A stretch of DNA of 48,487 bases, taken from assembly GCA_903970395.1 (NCBI GenBank), contig CAJCIM010000037.1, forward strand, positions 1 through 48,487. The letters run 5' to 3'. The position numbers and the translations under genes are program-made. The DNA is from Acidobacteriaceae bacterium (GTDB taxonomy: Bacteria > Acidobacteriota > Terriglobia > Terriglobales > Acidobacteriaceae). Below are positions 42,813-48,487 of the stretch, in pieces. Under the pieces are notes generated by a model. That model did no database searches and was not told the origin of the DNA. It worked only from the letters and a program-made list of their open reading frames with translations. Position 1 is the first letter of the stretch, and the number at the start of each line of letters is the position of its first letter.

Positions 42813-43583
42813 GTGCCTCCTCGCTCGCTGATCCATCGCATTCTCGCTGCCGTCTTCGGCGTCTTCGCGCGCCCGCTGCTCCACGCCGAGCTCCTCGTCA
42901 CCGACGCCTCGCGCTTCGGCATCTGCCAATACAACGATATCGAACGCCTTGCCGCCGCCTGGTCAGTATCCCTCACAACCATCCTCGACATCGGAGCCAA
43001 CAACGGCTCTACGGCGCTCGAACTCACCCGCCGCTTCCCCAGCGCACGCATCTTCTCTTTTGAGCCCCACCCCGCCACCTACGCCCAGCTTGACGCCGCC
43101 ACCGCCGCCCACCCGCAGATCCACACCATCAACTCCGCCATCGGAGCTGCCCCCGGCACCCTGCCCATGACCGTCTACACGGACTCCCGGGTCAATACCC
43201 TCAAGCCTGACTTCCACACCCTCGGCCGCTTTCAGCCAACGTCCCCCATCGACGTCCCCGTCACCACCATCGACGCCTTTTGCGCCCAACACGCCATCCA
43301 CGATATCGACCTCCTCAAGATCGACACAGAGGGTTTCGACCTCATGGTCCTTCATGGGGCTATCGGCATCCTGAAAAGCAGCGGCATCCGCTTCATCTAC
43401 CTCGAATGCAACGACCTCCAGGTTGAACCCCACGACCCCGGCACCGGCCTCCTCACCATCGACCAGTTCCTGCGCCCCTTCGGTTACCGCTTCATCGCCA
43501 CCTACAACGACTACAACAACCTCGACGGCCGCCTCTTCCAGTCCTCCAACGCCCTCTTTGCTCTCCCACCCGCGGGCCGTTGA
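42813..43583 (+). CDS. FkbM family methyltransferase
   Basis: 256 residues from a GTG. The SAM-binding core has TILDIGANNGSTALELTRRFP (motif I), IFSFEPHPATYAQLD, HTINSAIGA and the FkbM-specific DIDLLKIDTEGFDLMVLHGA, then FIYLECND. FkbM enzymes O-methylate sugars or small molecules, often in polysaccharide or natural-product clusters. The acceptor is unknown. It follows the Mo-like gene by 19 bases and lies near two glycosyltransferases, suggesting a glycan target (inference). Confidence 0.9.
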   Translation: MPPRSLIHRILAAVFGVFARPLLHAELLVTDASRFGICQYNDIERLAAAWSVSLTTILDIGANNGSTALELTRRFPSARIFSFEPHPATYAQLDAATAAHPQIHTINSAIGAAPGTLPMTVYTDSRVNTLKPDFHTLGRFQPTSPIDVPVTTIDAFCAQHAIHDIDLLKIDTEGFDLMVLHGAIGILKSSGIRFIYLECNDLQVEPHDPGTGLLTIDQFLRPFGYRFIATYNDYNNLDGRLFQSSNALFALPPAGR

Positions 43584-43659
43584 ACGGTGAGGTACGCGAA
43601 TAGAGCGCTCCCTGCAAAAACCTGGGAAGCACCCGGCTTCTACGCCAGCGCGCTAAGAC

Positions 43660-45246
43660 CTAGTACCCCATGCGGTCCTCAACCAGCGCATCAAACACCC
43701 ATATCTCTTCCTTGGATGCCGAGTGGTTCAGCGGAAAGACCTTCGCAAGCCTGTAATGAGCGTAGACATACTCACGAAACGGTGCCGCATGGTCGACACT
43801 GCTCACCGCACCTCTCGCCGGTTCCAGCACAATGAACTGTGGTGGACGCCGCGCAATCGCCTTCAGCAGCGCCGCTGCCTGCTCCGGCCGCGTCGTCTCG
43901 TCATAGTTAACAAACTCCGTTGCGGTAGGATTCTCCAGCGATAGGTAAAGCCCTAACGCCGCGTGATTGAAGGCCATCTCGCCCCGGTGGCTCTGCCGCG
44001 CAGCCCACTGAAACTCATCGTAGAGTTGCCGGTCGCTGAAGGCTGTCCGGCCAATCGGCAGGTCCAGCACCGCATGCCAACCCATCTGACGATGCAGAGG
44101 CAACAGCAGCCCAAAGCCTGCCGCAATTATCCAGGACAGAGACAGTAGCAGGGTCCTCCTGCCACTCCGGTCTACCAGCCACACATAGATCAACACAGCA
44201 GGCGGCGCAACCGTACACAGCCGGAAATGCCGTGGCCCAGGCGCAATCGCTAAAAAGAGAGCGACACCCACCAGATGAATCAACACCAGTTGCCGCCAGA
44301 CGGAGCCTGCCATCTCCGTGCGCTTGCGCCACAACAGGCATCCCCCCACCACGTAGGCAAACGGCACAAGCAGATAGATAAACACAATCGGCACAATCTG
44401 AACCGTATCCACCGCCCGATGCGCCCGCACAATCTGCGGCAGCTGGTGCAATTGGTGTAGATACGTTATTGGCCTATTCACCTCAGCGGTGCTCATGTAC
44501 TTCTCGGGAAACGTCACCAGGTCGAACCACAGCGGATGCAGCCCGGCCTTCGCGACGTAGTAGCCTAGCACTCCCAGCACAATCGCAAGGTAGGGCAACA
44601 CAAAGACCGCAAGCCGCTCGATTCTTCGCCGCGCGCCTGCGTCCTTTGCAGGCTCAACCCACACCAGGTACACCGACAAAGCTACAAACACAAAGACACC
44701 CTTGGTCTGCGTGAACAGAGTAGCCGCGGCGCAAAGTGTAGACGTCGCAAACAGACGTCGCAGGTTGCTGCCGCCCATCAGTACGCCCGCCGCGCACAAG
44801 GCAGCCAAGGTGCTGTACCACTGGTGTGTCAGGTCCAGCCCGCTGTTGAAGTCCATCACCAAAAAGAGCGCTGCCGGCAGCAGAACAGTCGGCCCGCAAA
44901 ACAGCCGTTGCGCCATCCGCGTCAGCGCCACGCAGAATCCGGTGCCCACTGCAATCGCCCATGCGTCAATGACCCACGCATGAACCCCCAGCACACGAAA
45001 CGCCGCTGCATACAGCAACTCCGTGCCTGGCGTCACAATCTCGAAGAAATCCCGGTACGGCACCTGACCATGCAGAATGCGGATCGCACGCGCAAAAAAC
45101 AGATCCTGGTCATCCGCCGCTACAAATGGAGTCCCGCGAAGTAGAAAGGTTCTCAGATACAAAAACACAAATGCCCCCGCAAAAGCAGCACCCAGCATCC
45201 GCCAGGAGACACGCGCATCGCCAGCCAGTCTTCGCTCTTCGTTCAT
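43660..45246 (-). CDS. polytopic membrane glycosyltransferase (GT39/PMT_2-like)
   Basis: 528 residues with roughly 11 membrane spans. The first outer loop carries FVAADDQDLFFARAIRILHGQVPYRDFFEIVTPGTELLYA. The acidic pair and the Y-x-DFF-x-x-x-PG motif are typical of GT-C dolichyl/polyprenyl-phosphate sugar transferases (PMT_2/RgtA-like). A soluble C-terminal region (from about 440) contains ARRPPQFIVLEPARG and probably lies in the periplasm. Donor and acceptor are unknown. It is convergent with the FkbM gene. Confidence 0.78.
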   Translation of the reverse strand: MNEERRLAGDARVSWRMLGAAFAGAFVFLYLRTFLLRGTPFVAADDQDLFFARAIRILHGQVPYRDFFEIVTPGTELLYAAAFRVLGVHAWVIDAWAIAVGTGFCVALTRMAQRLFCGPTVLLPAALFLVMDFNSGLDLTHQWYSTLAALCAAGVLMGGSNLRRLFATSTLCAAATLFTQTKGVFVFVALSVYLVWVEPAKDAGARRRIERLAVFVLPYLAIVLGVLGYYVAKAGLHPLWFDLVTFPEKYMSTAEVNRPITYLHQLHQLPQIVRAHRAVDTVQIVPIVFIYLLVPFAYVVGGCLLWRKRTEMAGSVWRQLVLIHLVGVALFLAIAPGPRHFRLCTVAPPAVLIYVWLVDRSGRRTLLLSLSWIIAAGFGLLLPLHRQMGWHAVLDLPIGRTAFSDRQLYDEFQWAARQSHRGEMAFNHAALGLYLSLENPTATEFVNYDETTRPEQAAALLKAIARRPPQFIVLEPARGAVSSVDHAAPFREYVYAHYRLAKVFPLNHSASKEEIWVFDALVEDRMGY

Positions 45247-45260
45247 GTAAAGCTTTCACA

Positions 45261-45318
45261 GTTGCGATGATGGCACGGTCATTGTTACCTCATCGAACGA
45301 CCGTACCATCTGAGCAAC
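45261..45318. terminator. hairpin between the HELTH protein and the membrane glycosyltransferase
   Basis: 45269-45280 pairs with 45299-45310 (11 of 12) around an 18-base loop, flanked by an outer GTTGC/GCAAC stem whose last base touches the HELTH-gene stop. It separates two minus-strand genes and probably ends the upstream one. Confidence 0.55.
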
Positions 45319-46928
45319 TACGGCGTTCCCCACTCCAGACCAGCCTTCATCATCCCAAAACTGGCCATTGTCTTTATCAGCCCACCAACCAGGTCTTTAT
45401 CCACCGGCATGGTCTTCGCCGTCAGCACCGGCCCACTGCCCAGCGGCGCATTCACCGCATCCGTCGCATCGCGCAGCTTGCGCGCCAGCGGCAGCTCAAA
45501 GCCCTCGCTCACCCACATTGTGTTGTCCTTCAGAGTCAGCAGCACGTCGCCCTCTTTGGTGGAGTACACTCGTTCGTTCTCGTCCATCTCGTCGGAATTA
45601 CGGCGCTTCAGCCCGTCGTACTGCCGCGGAAGCTCCTCCTCAAACACATCGAAAAAGCTATGTGCCGAGTCCGCATTCTTCCATCGCGAGCTGTACAGAA
45701 TTGCAATCGATGCCGTCGTGTCCTTTTCTGCCGCGGTCGCGCTCCTGCGCTGCGCTGCGTAATAGACACCGCCGTTCCACTCTGGAGCCAACGCCTCCGC
45801 TAGCGGACGCCCGCCAAACAGCTCAGCCGTCATCCGCACATCCAGCTCGCCCATCACACCTACGTCATACGGCTCATAGCCTGCTTCCTTCAGCATCGGA
45901 TGGACATCCGGCAATCGCATTACCGGCACGCCGACGTGGTGCCGGTACGCCTCTGGAGTCATAATCTCGTAGCTCGAACTCGGCGGGTTCTCCAGCACGC
46001 CCGCAAACGCCTTGCCCACGCCGTCCTTCACCAGCACCGTCTGCTCAAACGTCAGTCCGCTCGTATAAGGAAACAGCAGCGACTGCTGCAGCACCAACGG
46101 CGCACGCGACAGCACCGGGCTGTCTGCCGAATCGCCCGCACCCTGCGACAGCAGGTCCGCCATCTGCGGAAAATCCTTCAGCGTCTTGCCCGGATGCCCG
46201 TTCGTCTCGAGCGCATAATCGGCAAAGCTCACCATCGCTTGGCCCTCTAGCACTGCCTCGCGAGCCGTGTCCGTCTCATCCACTGCAATGTGCTTTTGGT
46301 CCTCGGCCACGTTCTTCGCCGTACCTTCAATCTCATTGTCGTCCCACTTCGTCAGGCCCACCTTCTGGTCCTGCAATGCATGAGTCAGCTCATGCGCCAT
46401 CACTGGGGCCTGCTCATCCAGCGATACCCAGTTCAGCAGGTTCATCACCTTCGTCTTGTTGTCATAGAATCCTGCGATCTGCTCGGTCAGCAGACTCAGC
46501 AAAAACGGCTTCAGCTGAAACGTCTGGTCCAGTAGCCCAAACTTCTTCAGCACCAACTCGCTGCGCTCCATGCGCTTAGCGCCCTTGTCCTCATCGAACT
46601 TCTTCCGCAGATCCTTGTTCACGCTCTCACGCGACACAAACCTGCACTTCACCGGCGCGAGAATCGGTAGCTGCGTGTCCTTGCTCACAAAGTGCAGAAT
46701 TTTGTCCTCGCTGGCGATCAGCTGTTTCTCCTGGTCAGGCGTCAAAAACGTATCGCCCGCGGCCTTCTTGTCACCGGAGTCCTCGGTGATCGTCGTCTGC
46801 CCGCTCTCCAATACAGGGGGCATCGCCTTGCCATCGCCACTCGGCTGTTGCGTCGGCTGCTGCGCCACTCCCTGAGCACACGCCATCCCCACCAGCACCA
46901 CTCCCACCCAAACCGATCGTCCGTTCAC
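45318..46928 (-). CDS. secreted HExxH metallopeptidase-like protein of unknown family
   Basis: 536 residues with a signal peptide (about 1-22, VWVGVVLVGMACAQGVAQ) and a Gln/Pro-rich linker. HELTH at 179-183 is a thermolysin-type zinc motif, preceded by QIAGFYDNKTKVMNLLNWVS. EAVLEGQA places Glu228 as a plausible third ligand 45 residues later, in a gluzincin arrangement. The remaining 300 residues include repeated VMTPEAYRHH- and ELFGG-type blocks and match nothing I recognise. It probably acts on proteins in the periplasm or outside, but activity is unproven. A GTG at 46928 has GGAGGG upstream. Confidence 0.65.
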   Translation of the reverse strand: MNGRSVWVGVVLVGMACAQGVAQQPTQQPSGDGKAMPPVLESGQTTITEDSGDKKAAGDTFLTPDQEKQLIASEDKILHFVSKDTQLPILAPVKCRFVSRESVNKDLRKKFDEDKGAKRMERSELVLKKFGLLDQTFQLKPFLLSLLTEQIAGFYDNKTKVMNLLNWVSLDEQAPVMAHELTHALQDQKVGLTKWDDNEIEGTAKNVAEDQKHIAVDETDTAREAVLEGQAMVSFADYALETNGHPGKTLKDFPQMADLLSQGAGDSADSPVLSRAPLVLQQSLLFPYTSGLTFEQTVLVKDGVGKAFAGVLENPPSSSYEIMTPEAYRHHVGVPVMRLPDVHPMLKEAGYEPYDVGVMGELDVRMTAELFGGRPLAEALAPEWNGGVYYAAQRRSATAAEKDTTASIAILYSSRWKNADSAHSFFDVFEEELPRQYDGLKRRNSDEMDENERVYSTKEGDVLLTLKDNTMWVSEGFELPLARKLRDATDAVNAPLGSGPVLTAKTMPVDKDLVGGLIKTMASFGMMKAGLEWGTP

Positions 46929-47306
46929 ACACCCTCCGCAATCTTGTTACGCACCAACTCCACTATCAGACTCAGTGTACTCATCCGAAGTTTTCTTTTG
47001 CTCACTCGAAAGCCGTCCAGCTCCAAACCATGAGGAGCTTTGCGTTCGCTTTTGTCTCTTTGGTTGTCATTCCTGCGGAGCATCTGCGCTTAAGACCCCG
47101 CCACAGATGCTGTCAACCCCCACCCTCACCCAACCCCAGCCTCCACAACAACATCCACCTAAACGTTTTCTCTCCCCAACTCGCTACAATAGAAACAGGG
47201 GAAGACGGAAGCCACAAACCTCGCAATCTGCTCCTTGGGCATCTGCCACTAAGTCCAATCGGCTGCGGATTTTAGCTCGAAAAAAGGCAGGGGCCAGAAA
47301 AGACGT
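46929..47306. other. 378-base intergenic region between divergent genes
   Basis: It holds the promoters of the HELTH gene (minus) and ygfZ (plus). An 8-bp inverted repeat, AGCATCTG (47079-47086) with CAGATGCT (47104-47111), lies in its middle. A TACAAT at 47185-47190 could be a -10 box, but it lies about 116 bases before the ygfZ start and has no clear -35. No convincing protein or RNA gene is visible. Confidence 0.5.
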
Positions 47307-48353
47307 ATGACAAACGCCACCGAACTCGCAGCCATCCTCCACGGCGCAGCCTTCGCTCCATCGAGCGATAACCAGAACTATGGATCAATAGCCCGCGCCT
47401 TCCTGCGCATCACCGGCCCCGACGCCACCCGCTGGCTCAATGGCATGGTCACCAACAACATCAAGGACCTCGCCCCCAGCGAAGGCAACTACAACTTCCT
47501 CCTTAACGCCCAGGGCCGCATCCAAGGCGACTGCACCATCTACCGCGAACCCGGCGGAGGGGACGCAGCGTTCTTACTAGAAACTGATAAGTCGCAGATT
47601 GAAACCATCCACCAAATCCTCGACAAGTTCATCATCATGGACGACGTCGAACTCAAGAAAGGCGTCCACATCGCCGGCTCTCAATTCGACCCTGATCCAA
47701 TGGGCCTAGCCGTTACAGGAGCTAGAGCAGTTGATCTTATAACACGCATCGTTGAAGGGCGACCTGGAGAACTCTTTGTAGCGCCACAGCCGAATTCCTT
47801 CACTTACGCAAGTCTCGAAGGTAATAAAGTCATCATTTTAACGCATAGCCAATCGGACATTCACACCTTTGAGGTATGGGGTCCGCGCGGAGTATACAAA
47901 GAGCTTTACCGGCAGATCGAGTTCTTTGAGACGCGGAAGCTCTCCCCCGAAACCGTCGAAGCCTACCGAATCCTCTCAGCCACCCCGCGCTACGGCACAG
48001 ACATCCGCAACACCGAAACCAACAAGGACCTCCCGCAGGAGACCGCCCAGGCACACGCCCTGCACTTCAGCAAAGGCTGCTACCTCGGGCAGGAGATCGT
48101 CGAGCGCATCCACTCCCGCGGCCAGGTCCACCGCACCTTCCTGCAGTTCACGCTCACCGGCAAGCTGCCCACGCTTCCAGCACCACTGGAAGCCAACGGC
48201 AAAACCGTCGGCGAGCTGACATCCGCCGCCATCATTCCGCTGCCCGAAGGCGACATCACGCTCGCACTCGGCTACGCTAGACGTGAGGCGCTTGATCGCC
48301 ACGAGCCGCTCGCCTATCCCGGCGGCATCGCAACACCCCGGCCCCCGAAGTAG
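47307..48353 (+). CDS. ygfZ: folate-binding protein YgfZ/GcvT-like
   Basis: 348 residues. The fold is that of GcvT: GPDATRWLNGMVTNNIKDL near the N-terminus, then LLNAQGRIQGDCTIY, and the diagnostic KGCYLGQEIVERIHSRGQVHR. The K-G-C-Y-x-G-Q-E motif with its reactive Cys defines YgfZ/IBA57 and separates it from true GcvT. YgfZ supports assembly or repair of certain [4Fe-4S] proteins, with folate bound. That fits an organism with complex I and other Fe-S enzymes such as the NuoI encoded nearby. A short C-terminal Pro-rich tail is unremarkable. Confidence 0.93.
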   Translation: MTNATELAAILHGAAFAPSSDNQNYGSIARAFLRITGPDATRWLNGMVTNNIKDLAPSEGNYNFLLNAQGRIQGDCTIYREPGGGDAAFLLETDKSQIETIHQILDKFIIMDDVELKKGVHIAGSQFDPDPMGLAVTGARAVDLITRIVEGRPGELFVAPQPNSFTYASLEGNKVIILTHSQSDIHTFEVWGPRGVYKELYRQIEFFETRKLSPETVEAYRILSATPRYGTDIRNTETNKDLPQETAQAHALHFSKGCYLGQEIVERIHSRGQVHRTFLQFTLTGKLPTLPAPLEANGKTVGELTSAAIIPLPEGDITLALGYARREALDRHEPLAYPGGIATPRPPK

Positions 48354-48438
48354 CATCCATATTTCATAGACATCGTCACTCCGCAGCACATCGGAGCCAT
48401 CTGCTCCGCACAGCATCCTGAGAACAAGAAAGCAAATC

Positions 48439-48487
48439 ATGGCAGAGATCAAAGAGTTCGTAGTCAACGACCGCCGCAAGTTCACCG
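48439..48487 (+). CDS. start of a gene, probably DUF1844-containing protein (partial)
   Basis: The ATG at 48439 begins MAEIKEFVVNDRRKFT before the window ends. The EFVVNDRRKF opening resembles small acidobacterial DUF1844 proteins of unknown function, which often start with an F-V-V-x-DRRKF-like segment. Only 16 residues are visible, so this is a weak match. It lies 85 bases downstream of ygfZ on the same strand. Confidence 0.4.
   Translation, partial: MAEIKEFVVNDRRKFT

Noticed and set aside
46975-47310. Small open frame in the HELTH-ygfZ intergenic region
   Set aside because: Low-complexity Pro/Gln/Arg sequence overlapping the ygfZ start, with no ribosome site.

Overview
The window is GC-rich, densely coded chromosomal DNA with no phage, plasmid, transposase, tRNA, rRNA or CRISPR signal. 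Gene content (TonB-type proteins, PagL-like and other outer-membrane barrels, CcmE, EmrA/TolC, Mpl and LdcA peptidoglycan recycling, an orphan NuoI, many secreted peptidases) fits a Gram-negative, probably aerobic, heterotrophic soil bacterium. The overall style points to Acidobacteriota (Terriglobia/Acidobacteriaceae). That placement is inferred from protein style and was not searched.

Layout. 1-10.3 kb: the end of a probable cyclase, a structured repeat, murA with an SDR reductase, a secreted M28 peptidase, a DUF4919-like protein, a TPR envelope protein with NfeD, an outer-membrane barrel, a SPOR protein, PlsC and a GNAT enzyme. 10.3-14.3 kb (minus): a translationally coupled operon mgtC-dapF-ldcA-mpl, in which the DapF homologue has serine at both catalytic cysteine positions. 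14.4-18.8 kb (minus): a DUF892 ferritin-like protein, then mtnP-pfkB-membrane glycosyltransferase. 18.9-25.6 kb: a Tat-exported proline iminopeptidase facing a PagL-like lipid A deacylase across a long shared hairpin, UbiD, an HGSNAT-like membrane acetyltransferase, TonB and a DedA-rhodanese fusion. 25.7-30.5 kb: EmrA-TolC efflux pair, a Gfo/Idh oxidoreductase and a cysteine-type CcmE. 30.5-40.7 kb: tandem secreted M20 peptidases, DUF5996, a methionine synthase split into two cistrons, NuoI, and a two-motif aspartic protease divergent from its probable PadR regulator. 40.8-48.5 kb: glycosyltransferases, a Mo-oxidoreductase-like secreted domain, FkbM methyltransferase, a secreted HELTH metallopeptidase-like protein, YgfZ and the start of a probable DUF1844 gene.

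Themes. The cell envelope dominates: peptidoglycan synthesis and recycling, lipid A and phospholipid acyl chemistry, glycosyl transfer, efflux and secreted peptidases. Three non-coding patterns cut across the genes. First, short arrays of degenerate 7-base repeats lie at the 3' ends of several minus-strand genes. Second, -10-like TANNNT hexamers sit 6-9 bases before many start codons, suggesting leaderless mRNAs. Third, a palindromic repeat occurs both between genes and in frame inside metH. The most notable items are the Ser/Ser DapF operon, the heptamer arrays, the in-gene palindrome and the CxxxY CcmE.
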